Shown here one piece after another: positions 11,723 through 20,373 of a stretch of 64,000 nt of DNA. The notes below the pieces were generated by a model, which worked only from the letters and a program-made list of their open reading frames with translations, was not told where the DNA came from and ran no database searches. The translations under genes were made by a program, and so were the position numbers. Within the stretch, counting starts at the first letter, position 1. Each line of letters opens with the position of its first letter. Origin of the DNA: Cohnella sp. OV330 (lineage in GTDB: Bacteria; Bacillota; Bacilli; Paenibacillales; Paenibacillaceae); contig NZ_FOKE01000002.1 of the NCBI RefSeq assembly GCF_900112065.1, positions 124,001 to 188,000 of the forward strand, read 5' to 3'.

Positions 11723-11751
11723 AATGTACACGGCCGAGGACCGGGTGTCAA
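11723..11751 (-). promoter_or_regulatory. sigma-A-type promoter of the thi operon
   Basis: Perfect -35 TTGACA (11751-11746), 17-bp spacer and -10 TACATT (11728-11723). The predicted start falls a few bases before the riboswitch P1 stem. Confidence 0.75.
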
Positions 11752-11824
11752 TCCGTCTATTCTCCCCGTAAGCGCTGAAAAGCGTAGCAAGATGAATCGC
11801 TCGCAAAAGCGCTCCCCGCCGACG

Positions 11825-12165
11825 AATAGCGGTCCTCAGGACCGCTATGGCTCGATCCTGAGCGCCAGTCCAGCGAATAGCGGCATCCAGGACCGCTATT
11901 GCACGCAAATATCGCTCCCTGCCACAAATAACGGCACTCAAGACCGCTATTGCTCGAATCCAAATGCCCCCGCCATCGAATAGCGGCATCCAGGACCGCT
12001 ATTGCTCGCAAATATCGCTCCCTGCCACAAATAACGGCACTCAAGACCGCTATTGCTCGATTCCGAGCGCCCCGGCCAGCCAATAACGGCACTCAGGACC
12101 GCTATTGCTCGATTCCGAGCGCCCCGCCCAGCCAATAACGGCACTCAATGCCGCTATTGCTCGCC
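11825..12165. repeat. array of seven palindromic units with 51-52-bp period
   Basis: Units AATAGCGG...CCGCTATT (or AATAACGG variant) start at 11825, 11876, 11927, 11979, 12030, 12082 and 12134. Each is a 25-nt hairpin (8-bp stem, 9-nt loop) followed by about 26 bp that is itself repeated (TGCTCGATTCCGAGCGCC or TGCTCGCAAATATCGCTCCC type). The variants read G-U instead of A-C on the minus strand, so hairpins are kept in minus-strand RNA. The 410 bp between the thi promoter and ycnI hold nothing else that I can identify. Short open frames here are by-products of the repeat. Confidence 0.9.
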
Positions 12166-12180
12166 CGAGCACCCTCGCGT

Positions 12181-12798
12181 TCAGCGCGATTTCTTGCGCA
12201 GCAGCGCGGTCGCGAGCGCGGCCAGCCCCGCCACCAGGCCCGCGATCGCAAGGCCCAGCGTCAGCGGATCCCGATCGCTGTCCAACGCTTCCGTCGAAGC
12301 GGATCCGGTTTGCCCGTGCCCGTCGCCGCCGGCCGCAGCCGCGGTTACCGCCGTCACCGATGCCGGCGTATCGGCATCAGGCGCGCCGCTCCAGTCGACG
12401 ACGGCGCCGTCGGAGTAAGTCTGATGCGCCTTCCACACCAGCTCTTTCGCGTCCTCGGCGACGTGTCCCTGGAACATAAACTGCACGAACTCCGTCTCCG
12501 TGATGCCTTGGCCGTCGGACTTCCAGGTGACGGAGACGACTTTGCCGTCCGCGTCTTTCTCGGTCGTGCTCGTCCAGCCGGGATACGGCTCGAAGCGCGA
12601 CACTTCCACGCCTGCCGGAACGTCCAGCTTGACCTGCGTCGTATTGACGCCCTCGTTTTCGCTCGGGACGCGGATCGTGAACACCTGGTACGCGTTCTGC
12701 GCCACCTCCGCCGGCTCGACCCGGACGTGCGCGCTCGCCAAGCCCGTATAGCCGAACGCCAGCGTAGCGGCGAAGAGCAGGGCTCCGATTTTTTTCAT
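12181..12798 (-). CDS. ycnI: YcnI-type copper-binding protein (DUF1775), membrane anchored
   Basis: 205 residues: signal peptide (1-23, cleaved before His24), a YcnI beta-sandwich (about 24-140; HVRVEPAEVAQNAYQVFTIRVP, SRFEPYPGWTST), a Gly/His/Ala spacer and a C-terminal membrane helix (LTLGLAIAGLVAGLAALATALL) with RKKSR. In B. subtilis YcnI the N-terminal His of the mature protein takes part in Cu(II) binding; the same mature terminus is predicted here. It probably passes extracellular copper to the CopCD importer, which in this genome lies 9 kb away instead of adjacent. Start ATG has AAAGG 9 nt upstream. Confidence 0.88.
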   Translation of the reverse strand: MKKIGALLFAATLAFGYTGLASAHVRVEPAEVAQNAYQVFTIRVPSENEGVNTTQVKLDVPAGVEVSRFEPYPGWTSTTEKDADGKVVSVTWKSDGQGITETEFVQFMFQGHVAEDAKELVWKAHQTYSDGAVVDWSGAPDADTPASVTAVTAAAAGGDGHGQTGSASTEALDSDRDPLTLGLAIAGLVAGLAALATALLRKKSR

Positions 12799-12889
12799 TT
12801 ACGATCAACCTTTCGTTTCTATGGGATATGCCTATTATAGAGGCCGTCCTCCTCGAAGCGCATGACCCCAAAGAGTCATGACCGCAAAT

Positions 12890-12926
12890 GAAAAAACCTC
12901 CGCAGCCCGGAGAGGGCGCGGAGGCT
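12890..12926 (-). terminator. terminator of the sugar-importer operon
   Basis: Minus strand CCTCCGC...GCGGAGG stem with a 14-nt GC-rich loop followed by TTTTTT, 10 bp past the binding-protein stop. Confidence 0.8.
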
Positions 12927-12935
12927 CGCTTAACG

Positions 12936-14678
12936 TCATTTTCCTTCGTCCGCGCCCCACAGCTTCACGCGGTCCTGCACGTACTTGGTGTAGCCCTTCT
13001 CCATCTTTTCGACGCCTGCCTTGATAAGGTCGTTCTGATAGGCGTCCCAAATCTTGTCGAAGTCCTCGGGCTTCGCGAGGATCGCCTCCGGGATCCGCTT
13101 CCAGGTGATGTCCTTCATCTTGTTCCCGAGTATGGATACTTCGTCTTCGCCCGGAATTTGAATGTTCCATGCGGCGCCGTACGCCTTCACGTTAAACTCG
13201 TCTTCCTTCGGGAACAAGTCCTTCCAAGTCTTCGCCTTGTAGGCTGCCAGCGTTTCCTTCTCAACGTCGCTATAACCCTCGGTGATCATTTCCGGGCTGT
13301 TTTTCGTATAATAATTGCCGGTCGGGTCTTTCACGCCGTCGCCGTAGTGGACCATGATGTTCCAGTAAAAGCCGAGTCCGGACTCCTTGGTGAACGCGGT
13401 GTTGTCGTTGTTGATGCGGTCCTGGACTTCCTTGGGCACGACGCGCTTGCCGTTCTCGACGACGTAATGCTTGCCCTCGACGCCCCAGTTATTGAGAATT
13501 TGACCTTCATCCGAAGCGAGGTAATCGAGGAACTTGATGATGCGCACCGGATCCTTGGCTTTGCTGGAGATCGAGATGCCGTACCCGCCCATGAAGCCCG
13601 TCGGCCAGAACGACGTCTCCTTGAACTGTTCGCCCATCGTAACGGGATAGTGGCCGTACGTCTGGTCGAATTTGCCCGCGGTCTTCAGCGCCTGCTGACC
13701 GTCGTTGTAATCCCAGTCCTGGTCGATGAGTCCGAGCACGCGGCCCGAGGCGACCTTCGCTTTGTACTGATCGTATTTTTGCACGAAGCTTTCCTTGTCG
13801 AGCAGTCCTTCCGCGTTCATATGGTTCAGCCAGCGGAAATATTCCTTCTCCTCCGGGCGCCGGAAATGGTAGATCGCTTCGTTCGTCTGCTGATCGACGA
13901 AATATTCGCCGTCGTCCGAGCCCCCAGTGACGAAGGCTGCCGGATTCGTAACGGAGATGTACATATGCCAGTCGTCCGCATTCAGGGACAGGCCGATGTT
14001 TTTATTGCCGTTTTCGTCCGTCGGATGCTTGGCAAGGTAGTCCTTGATGACCTTCTCGTAATCTTGTACCGTGCGAATGGTCGGGTAACCCGCTTCCTTG
14101 ACGACGCGGTGCTGGAGCTCGAAGCCGCCGCCCGCGACCGCCTTGACCTCGTCCACCGCGGACCAGGTCGGGATCGAATAGATCGATTGGTCCTCGGTCG
14201 TATACTTCGCCCGGCTCATATACGGCCCGAGCACCTTTTTGATATTGGGGGCGTATTTGTCGATCAGCTCGGTCAGGTCGAGCACCGCGCCGGCGTCGAC
14301 GAGCTTGCCGATGTCGCCTTTGGCCGCGATAATGTCGGGATACTCGCCGCTGGCTGCCATGAGCGCCACTTTTTGCGCCGGGTCGCCGATCGCGTATTCG
14401 GCATCGAGCGTGACGCCGGTCTTTTTCGTGATCTCCTTGGAGACGTCGTCCTGCATGTTGTTCCAGTTCGGATTCGGGTCTTCGGAAAAGTAAGTAAAAG
14501 TGACGGGCGAAAGATCCTCGCCTTCCTTGGCCGCTTCCGTTGCCTTCGACGATCCGGATGGCGCAGCTCCGGAAGCCGCGCCGCCGTTGCCGCCGTTATC
14601 CTTGCTGCAGGCGGACAGAAAGCTCAGCGTCATGGCGCCGGCGAGCAGCAGCGTGTTTACCTTCATTATCTTTTTCAT
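12936..14678 (-). CDS. extracellular solute-binding lipoprotein of a carbohydrate ABC importer (LplA-like)
   Basis: 580 residues. A lipoprotein signal (MKKIMKVNTLLLAGAMTLSF, lipobox LSAC with Cys23) and a Gly/Ser/Ala linker precede a family-1 binding-protein fold (VTFTYFSEDPNPNWNN, KKTGVTLDAEYAIGDPAQK, GEYPDIIAAKGD, GYGISISSKAKDPVRIIKFL). Length of about 550-580 is usual for the LplA branch that pairs with LplB and YtcP permeases. Substrate cannot be read from sequence; the group takes oligosaccharides such as pectin, xylan or mannan fragments. No glycosidase is next to it. GGAGGG lies 9 nt before ATG 14678. The ATPase is not encoded here, so a shared MsmX-type ATPase is expected (family knowledge). 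Confidence 0.9.
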   Translation of the reverse strand: MKKIMKVNTLLLAGAMTLSFLSACSKDNGGNGGAASGAAPSGSSKATEAAKEGEDLSPVTFTYFSEDPNPNWNNMQDDVSKEITKKTGVTLDAEYAIGDPAQKVALMAASGEYPDIIAAKGDIGKLVDAGAVLDLTELIDKYAPNIKKVLGPYMSRAKYTTEDQSIYSIPTWSAVDEVKAVAGGGFELQHRVVKEAGYPTIRTVQDYEKVIKDYLAKHPTDENGNKNIGLSLNADDWHMYISVTNPAAFVTGGSDDGEYFVDQQTNEAIYHFRRPEEKEYFRWLNHMNAEGLLDKESFVQKYDQYKAKVASGRVLGLIDQDWDYNDGQQALKTAGKFDQTYGHYPVTMGEQFKETSFWPTGFMGGYGISISSKAKDPVRIIKFLDYLASDEGQILNNWGVEGKHYVVENGKRVVPKEVQDRINNDNTAFTKESGLGFYWNIMVHYGDGVKDPTGNYYTKNSPEMITEGYSDVEKETLAAYKAKTWKDLFPKEDEFNVKAYGAAWNIQIPGEDEVSILGNKMKDITWKRIPEAILAKPEDFDKIWDAYQNDLIKAGVEKMEKGYTKYVQDRVKLWGADEGK

Positions 14679-14777
14679 CGCTTGGAACCCTCCGTTTAAT
14701 GTGATGATGGATCGTATTTGGACAGGATCGAATCCTGCGGATCCCTTCGGTTCGGTGCGGCGTACTGCTGACGGGCG

Positions 14778-15683
14778 TCAGCTTTTGACGGCGCCGAGCG
14801 TCATGCCCTTGACGAAGTACTTTTGCAGAAAGGGATAAACGACGAGGATCGGCACGGTCACGACGATCGTGATCGCCATTTTGACCGATTCGGGAGAGAT
14901 CTGCCGCATCACCTCGGTCATGTTGCGTCCGCGGAACTGGTCGGCGTTCGTCGTCGTGCTCTGAAGCACCTTCATGAGCTCGAACTGCAGCGTGGTAAGC
15001 TTTTCGTTCGAGCCGTTGTACAGATAGGTGTCGAACCAGGCGTTCCATTGTCCTACCGCCAGGAAAAGCGCGATGGTGGCCAGGGCAGGCTTCGTCAATG
15101 GCAGGATGACGCGCCAGAAAATGGTCCAGTCGTTCGCGCCGTCGAGCTTCGCGGATTCCTGCAGCGCATAGGGAATGCCGTCGATGAACGAACGGATGAT
15201 AAAGACGTTGAAGGCGCTCACGAGTCCGGGCAGCACGTAGACCGCGAACGTGTTCATCATGTTGAGGTCGCGGATCAGAATGTAGAACGGGATCAATCCG
15301 CCCGACACGTACATGGTGAGCGCCAGGAAAGCGGAGATAAACCGTCTGCCCTGAAAATCCGCCCTGCTGATCGTGAACGCAAGCATGGAAGCGCTGACCA
15401 GCCCCAGCAGCGTGCCGACGACCGTCCGCAGCACCGATATTTTGAGCCCGGTGATCAGGCCGCCGAAGGCGAAAATGGTCTCGTAATTTTTGAACGTCGG
15501 CACCCGGGGGTAGATCGTCAGTCCGCCCCGTACGCTGTCCGTCGAATCGTTCAGGGAGATGGCCAGCACGTTGAGAAACGGGTAAAGCGTAACGACGGTA
15601 ACGGTGATCAATATCAGATACACGATGACTTCGAATAGCTGATCCGACCATGGACGGCCGGCAAAACGTCTGATCGCTTGCAT
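14778..15683 (-). CDS. carbohydrate ABC importer permease, YtcP family
   Basis: 301 residues with six predicted membrane helices. The EAA loop reads QESAKLDGANDWTIFWRVILPLTKPALAT (split about residues 185-215), which docks the ATPase. VYLILITVTVVTLYPFLNVLAISLN at the N-terminus and the C-terminal QKYFVKGMTLGAVKS are characteristic of YtcP/LplC proteins. AAGGAGG lies 9 nt upstream of ATG. 14 bp separate it from the upstream permease gene. Forms the heterodimeric channel with that LplB-like protein. Confidence 0.93.
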   Translation of the reverse strand: MQAIRRFAGRPWSDQLFEVIVYLILITVTVVTLYPFLNVLAISLNDSTDSVRGGLTIYPRVPTFKNYETIFAFGGLITGLKISVLRTVVGTLLGLVSASMLAFTISRADFQGRRFISAFLALTMYVSGGLIPFYILIRDLNMMNTFAVYVLPGLVSAFNVFIIRSFIDGIPYALQESAKLDGANDWTIFWRVILPLTKPALATIALFLAVGQWNAWFDTYLYNGSNEKLTTLQFELMKVLQSTTTNADQFRGRNMTEVMRQISPESVKMAITIVVTVPILVVYPFLQKYFVKGMTLGAVKS

Positions 15684-15697
15684 GCAGGCCGGCCTCC

Positions 15698-16666
15698 TTA
15701 GAAGATGCTTTCTTTGGTCGTGCGCTTGAATATGCCGTTGGCGATAAGGAGCAGGAACACGCTGATGACGGAATTAAAAATGTTGATGGCGGTGCCGAAC
15801 GAGAAGCGCCCGAGCCCCAGGCCGTAATTGAGCGCATACAGGTCGAGCACCTGCGAATAGTCGCTCACGAGCGGATTGCCGAGCAGGAACTGCTTTTCGA
15901 AGCCGATCCCGACCAGATGTCCGATCGACATAATGAGCAGGACGACGATCGTCGGGCGAATGCCGGGCAGCGTAATGTGCCAGATCTGGCGCAGTCGGCT
16001 GGCCCCGTCCACTTTGGCCGCCTCGTACAAGTCGGGACCGATCCCCGCGATGGCCGCCAGGTAGATGATCGTATTCCACCCCATCTCCTTCCACACGTCC
16101 GATGCGGTGACGATGTACCAGAACAGCCCGCCCTTGGCCATGAATTGGACCGGCTCGTCGACGATATGGAGCGAGATCAAAATCTCGTTGACCACGCCGC
16201 CCTCGGTCGACAGCATCTTCGTGACGATCCCCGCCACCACCACCCAAGAGACGAAGTGAGGGAGATAGGAGACGGTCTGCACGAACCGTTTGACCGGCAT
16301 CGCCCGCACTTCGTTCAGGACGACCGCGAACACGATCGGTACGACGAAGCCGGCGACGAGTCCCATCGTGCTCATCGCGAGCGTGTTGCGCAGCACCCGG
16401 TAGAATTGCTCGTCGGCGAACAGCTCCCTGAAGTACTGAAGGCCGACCCACTTCTGATCCCCGAAGGCGATGCCGGGCTTGAATTTCTGGAAGGCCATCG
16501 TCCAGCCCCAGAGCGGCAAGTAGCTGAATACGAAGGCCCACAATACGAACGGCACGGACATCAGATACAGATACCGCTGCTGGAAAAACTTTCTCCAAAA
16601 GGTGCCGCCTTTTTTCCGTGACACGCCCTCCATTCGTCTCTCTTGGCTTGCCGTCATTGTCCTCAT
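15698..16666 (-). CDS. carbohydrate ABC importer permease, LplB family
   Basis: 322 residues: basic cytoplasmic N-terminus, six membrane helices starting at YLYLMSVPFVLWAFVFSYLPLWG, and the EAA loop YEAAKVDGASRLRQIWHITL. DLYALNYGLGLGRFSFGTAINIFNS and the terminal FKRTTKESIF are family hallmarks. ATG 16666 (MRTMTAS) is preferred over an earlier in-frame start because AAGGAGG lies 7 nt before it. First gene of the transporter operon. The promoter region has a TATAAT directly after a cre-like site. Confidence 0.93.
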   Translation of the reverse strand: MRTMTASQERRMEGVSRKKGGTFWRKFFQQRYLYLMSVPFVLWAFVFSYLPLWGWTMAFQKFKPGIAFGDQKWVGLQYFRELFADEQFYRVLRNTLAMSTMGLVAGFVVPIVFAVVLNEVRAMPVKRFVQTVSYLPHFVSWVVVAGIVTKMLSTEGGVVNEILISLHIVDEPVQFMAKGGLFWYIVTASDVWKEMGWNTIIYLAAIAGIGPDLYEAAKVDGASRLRQIWHITLPGIRPTIVVLLIMSIGHLVGIGFEKQFLLGNPLVSDYSQVLDLYALNYGLGLGRFSFGTAINIFNSVISVFLLLIANGIFKRTTKESIF

Positions 16667-16690
16667 TCGATTACCTCCTTGCTTGGTTTT

Positions 16691-16710
16691 ATTATAAGAG
16701 AACGCTTTCA
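16691..16710 (-). promoter_or_regulatory. cre-like site overlapping the -10 of the sugar-importer operon
   Basis: Minus strand TGAAAGCGTTCTCT (16710-16697) matches the CcpA consensus TGWAANCGNTNWCA except at the last base. It is followed at once by TATAAT (16696-16691). CcpA bound here would block RNA polymerase. Confidence 0.65.
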
Positions 16711-16762
16711 ACGCTCCTACCCGTCAAATCCGCCCCGCTTTCCTGTTAAAATCAGCGATTTC

Positions 16763-16776
16763 AGAAAACGTTTTCA
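16763..16776. promoter_or_regulatory. second cre-like site upstream of the sugar-importer operon
   Basis: AGAAAACGTTTTCA is an almost perfectly palindromic cre site with one mismatch, 53 bp upstream of the first. Paired sites usually mean strong catabolite repression. Confidence 0.65.
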
Positions 16777-16784
16777 GAAAGCCG

Positions 16785-16830
16785 CTAAAAAAGACGGACA
16801 AAACAGCTGAATTGGCTGCCTTGTCCGTCC
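16785..16830 (-). terminator. terminator of the yesM-yesN operon
   Basis: Minus strand GACGGACAAGGCAGC pairs with GCTGTTTTGTCCGTC (two G-U pairs), then TTTTTT. It separates the regulators from the transporter genes. Confidence 0.85.
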
Positions 16831-16842
16831 TTCTCTTCTCGA

Positions 16843-18399
16843 TCATGACGATTCGAATCGGCTGCGGTACGCGCCGGGCGACAGGCCTTCGTATTTGCGG
16901 AATTTGCCGTGGAAATAATCCGGGTTGGGATAGCCGACCTGCTCCGCCGCCTCGTACACCTTGAGTCCCGTCTGGAGCAGCTGCTTGGCCTTGGCGATCC
17001 GGACTTTGTCGAGATAGGTATTGAACGAATCCCCGGTCACGGACTTGAAAAGCTTCCCGAGATAAGCGCTGTTGTAATTAAACGCCTCGGCCAGCTTTTC
17101 CAGCTTCAGATTGTCCTTGTAGTGGGCATCGATCAGCTGCGTCATCTTGCGAATCTGACGCTCTCCTCCGCCGTCGTCCGTCAGTCGAATCGCTTCAACG
17201 AGAAGGCCGGAGATTTGCGCGAGCATCGTCTGGTATCCGCATGCGCGGTGGATCGCCAGCAGCTTCGACTCAAGCAGCGTCGGGGCGGAGCCGGCGCCCG
17301 GCTGACGGGCCGACAGCTTCTCGAGCAGTCGCGTCAGCAGCTGGACGAACCGGGCTTTGAGCGAATCTTCTCCTTCGCCGGCGCAAAGCATGAGATCGCC
17401 GATCTCCTCGACGATCGGCGCCACGCGGGCTTCGCCGCCCGTGCAGACCGCCAGGTACAGCCGCTCCGCCTGCCGTAGCAGCAGGTCCGGATCGAGGGGG
17501 CCCGCCTCCGGGGACGGCAGCCGCCGCGCCGTCTCGTCGTCGATAAAGTCCGCGCCGTCGTAAAAGAAGCGGCGCTGCGCGCGCAGCTTGGCCGTCGCGA
17601 ACGATAAAGGAATGCCGGCGGCATCGGGCGCACCTTCGCCTGCCGCCGCGAATATTCGGCAGCCGGCAAGCTCGCCCCAGTCGCGCAGAGACGCCGTCAG
17701 CCTGCGGCGGGCGGAATCCCGGAGCACGCTGTCCGCAAGCAGCAGTCCGATCGGGACGCCTGCATCAAAGACGATGCCCGCGCCCGTTTTCTCGTATGCA
17801 GCCTTCAGCCGTTCGTATATCTGCCGCCGAGCTAGCGCCGACTCTCCGCCGTCCGCGGCGATCTCGATCAGCACGACACGAAAGCCTGCGCCTTCTCCGC
17901 GCCATGAAGCCATCTCCGACGCCCATGTCTCGGCGCGCTCAGGCGCTTTTGACAGCATCGCTTCCAGACGCTCGGAAAGACGCTCTTCTTCCGTTCGCTT
18001 CTCCGCTTCGCGTTTCGCTTCTCTTTCGTCGAGCGCCCGTTTGATCGTGCTTAAGTTGTCCGCCAGCTCATCCTCGTCCACGGGCTTCAGCAAATAATTG
18101 TCGACGCCGAGCGCGATCGCCTGCCGCGCGTAATTAAAATCGGCATAACCGCTCAGCACGAGCACGCGGACGTCGGCGTCCTCCTTCTTCAGCTCGCGAA
18201 TCAGCTCCATGCCGTCCATGCCCGGCATTCGAATATCGACGATCAAGAGATCCGGGCGGATTCGCGCGTTCAGGAGCAGCGCTTCCTTGCCGCTCGCTGC
18301 CGAACCGGCGATCCGGTACCCGAGCGCTTCCCAGTCGAGCAGCTCCGCGAGCCCCTCCCGGATCGAGGGCTCGTCGTCGACCAGAATAACCTTAAACAT
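16843..18399 (-). CDS. YesN/AraC-type response regulator
   Basis: 518 residues. Receiver domain 1-120 with acidic pocket VDDE (8-10), phosphoacceptor Asp55 (LLIVDIRMPGMDG) and Lys in YLLKPVDEDEL. A long middle region (about 125-400) has no recognised catalytic motif. The AraC-type double helix-turn-helix lies at about 415-518 (LEKLAEAFNYNSAYLGKLFK, VYEAAEQVGYPNPDYFHGKFR). ATG 18399 overlaps the kinase stop by 8 bp. It should activate the neighbouring sugar-importer operon in response to its YesM partner. Alternative upstream starts lie inside the kinase gene and lack a ribosome site. Confidence 0.92.
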   Translation of the reverse strand: MFKVILVDDEPSIREGLAELLDWEALGYRIAGSAASGKEALLLNARIRPDLLIVDIRMPGMDGMELIRELKKEDADVRVLVLSGYADFNYARQAIALGVDNYLLKPVDEDELADNLSTIKRALDEREAKREAEKRTEEERLSERLEAMLSKAPERAETWASEMASWRGEGAGFRVVLIEIAADGGESALARRQIYERLKAAYEKTGAGIVFDAGVPIGLLLADSVLRDSARRRLTASLRDWGELAGCRIFAAAGEGAPDAAGIPLSFATAKLRAQRRFFYDGADFIDDETARRLPSPEAGPLDPDLLLRQAERLYLAVCTGGEARVAPIVEEIGDLMLCAGEGEDSLKARFVQLLTRLLEKLSARQPGAGSAPTLLESKLLAIHRACGYQTMLAQISGLLVEAIRLTDDGGGERQIRKMTQLIDAHYKDNLKLEKLAEAFNYNSAYLGKLFKSVTGDSFNTYLDKVRIAKAKQLLQTGLKVYEAAEQVGYPNPDYFHGKFRKYEGLSPGAYRSRFESS

Positions 18400-20188
18400 T
18401 TGTCTGGTCCCCCATTCCCCTTGGGATGACGAATCGCACGCGCGTACCTTCGTCGGGCGCGCTCTCGATCGCGAGACCATGCTCCGCGCCGTAAGACAGC
18501 TCGAGGCGAGCGTTGACGTTGCGCAGGCCGATATGGTCGGAGGCTTCCGCGCCCCCGGGGTCTTTCAAGCTTGCCGTCACCTCCGCCAATCGGTCCCCGG
18601 ACATGCCGGCGCCGTCGTCCCGCACCTCGACGAACAGGCCGTCGGCGCGGCTTTGCAGCGTGACCTCCACGGTTACCGCCTCCTCTTTGTTCTCCATGCC
18701 GTGAATGACGGCATTCTCGACGATCGGCTGAATGACGAGCGAAGGGATGCGCTCGGACGAGGCCTCCGGATCGATATTCAGCTTGTACTGCAGCCTGTCT
18801 TCGTAACGGAATTTTTGAATGTCCAGGTAACATCCGATCATATCGATCTCCGCGGATACGGGAATGACGCCGCTGCCGGCCTCGAGGTTTTTGCGCATCA
18901 TCTTGCCGAGCAGCTTCACCGTCCGGGCGATATCGGCTTCCTTCCTCACGACCGCCTTCATGCGGATCGACTCAAGCGTGTTGAACAGAAAGTGAGGATT
19001 GATCTGGCTGGCCAGCATCCGGAGCTTGATCTCGTTCTGCCTCGTCTCCAGCTCTCTCTTCTGCCGATTGGATTCGTTCACTTCCCCCATCAGCGCCCGG
19101 ATGCTGCCTAGCATCGCGTTGAATTGGCGGGACAGCTGCCCGATCTCGTCCTTGCCGTCGATTGCCAGCCTCAGGTCGAGCTTGCCCGTCGCGACCCTGG
19201 AGATGTGTTTGCTCAAGCGGAGCAGCCGGTCGCCGATCAGCTTGGACAGGATCAGGATCAGAACGAGGGCGACGACAAGACCCAGACCGATCGCGGCCAG
19301 CGCCGACCGAATGATCCGATTGGGCTCGCGTACGATATCGTCGACCGAAAAAACGGACAGAATGCGCAGATTGATCAGCGGATTGTCCGGATAGAGATCC
19401 GCGATTTGAATCCGCACGCGCCGATCTCCAAGCTTGGTCATGAACGCGCCGCTTCGCCGGTCGACGATATCGGGACCGATCGCCAGGTCCTGCAGCGTCG
19501 TGCCGACCAGCTCGGGATGGTTCGCCGCTACGATATCGCGGTCCGCGACGAGCATCGTATCGAACGATTCCTGGCTCAGGATGCCGTTGAGCATCGCGGA
19601 ATTCGTGTTGATGACGAGCACGCCGTTCGTGGAATGCTTGTAAAAATCGATGCGCCGGATCAGGCTGAGATAACGCAAGCCGTCCCGCGAGTCGGTGACA
19701 TAGCTCCAACGAATCAGGCCGTCCGATTTTTTCGCCCATTGGTACCAGTCCGTTTTTTTCGTCTGCTCGTCGGTAGGGATGATCTCCCAATTGTCGAGGA
19801 GCGTCGGGTTGTCCACGTACAGCCGCATGCTCGTAATCTCTCGGTACAGGTTCACGTACTCCTTGAAGTCGGGATATTCGCGGTAGGCATCCACGACGCT
19901 GTAGGTCGAATCGTAGGCGCCGTTGGCGAGCTGGCCGAGACGCGTATCGTTGGACAGACGGTAAGAGATATCGTAGGAAACGTTGAGCAGGTCCATCGTC
20001 CGCTTCTTGACCCGATCCATATTCGTCTCGATCTGCTCCGCCGCTCCGCGCAGCGCCATTTTTCGCAGCTCCACGGTGAGATAGACGCCGACGATCAGCG
20101 TGGGCACCAATACGACGGCGATAAAGGAAACGATCAGCTTGTTCCGGATTTTCATGTGATTGGTGAAGTGGCGGAAATAAGTCCGCAT
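18392..20188 (-). CDS. YesM-type sensor histidine kinase
   Basis: 598 residues: membrane helix (KLIVSFIAVVLVPTLIVGVYL), extracellular Cache-like sensor of about 260 residues, second helix (LAAIGLGLVVALVLILIL), HAMP linker, then a His_kinase domain with ASQINPHFLFNTLESIRM (phospho-His in NPHF) and GHKL ATPase (QPIVENAVIHG, DDGAGM, HIGLRNVNARL). The NPHFLFN form defines the YesM/LytS class. ATG 20188 (MRTYFRHFTNHMK) is chosen because the longer frame adds a non-membrane leader without a ribosome site. Probably senses the sugar or its loaded binding protein. Confidence 0.92.
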   Translation of the reverse strand: MRTYFRHFTNHMKIRNKLIVSFIAVVLVPTLIVGVYLTVELRKMALRGAAEQIETNMDRVKKRTMDLLNVSYDISYRLSNDTRLGQLANGAYDSTYSVVDAYREYPDFKEYVNLYREITSMRLYVDNPTLLDNWEIIPTDEQTKKTDWYQWAKKSDGLIRWSYVTDSRDGLRYLSLIRRIDFYKHSTNGVLVINTNSAMLNGILSQESFDTMLVADRDIVAANHPELVGTTLQDLAIGPDIVDRRSGAFMTKLGDRRVRIQIADLYPDNPLINLRILSVFSVDDIVREPNRIIRSALAAIGLGLVVALVLILILSKLIGDRLLRLSKHISRVATGKLDLRLAIDGKDEIGQLSRQFNAMLGSIRALMGEVNESNRQKRELETRQNEIKLRMLASQINPHFLFNTLESIRMKAVVRKEADIARTVKLLGKMMRKNLEAGSGVIPVSAEIDMIGCYLDIQKFRYEDRLQYKLNIDPEASSERIPSLVIQPIVENAVIHGMENKEEAVTVEVTLQSRADGLFVEVRDDGAGMSGDRLAEVTASLKDPGGAEASDHIGLRNVNARLELSYGAEHGLAIESAPDEGTRVRFVIPRGMGDQTNV

Positions 20189-20373
20189 GTTCCGCCCCGC
20201 TTTCGCGCATCCAACGAAGGTAAGCGCTATCATTTCCGCTAAGCTTGATTGTAGCCAGACTTGCAAGTACCGGTAACCTTAACTAGTATACTATTTTTCA
20301 TGTCATAATCAGCGTTTTTTCTGAAAAAGCGAAGGAATCTGGGCTATGAAGGCATGAAAAAAGCAGCGGATCG

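Noticed and set aside
11757..12144. Several 60-110-codon frames on both strands with repeated CRYS/DRYC segments
   Set aside because: They are translations of the 51-bp palindrome array, present in multiple frames, without ribosome sites.
11825..12165. CRISPR array
   Set aside because: Spacers are not unique but repeat among themselves, repeats vary, and no cas genes are present.
12888..14699. 603-codon plus-strand frame opposite the sugar-binding lipoprotein
   Set aside because: The minus strand has a lipobox and a binding-protein fold; this frame is its complement.
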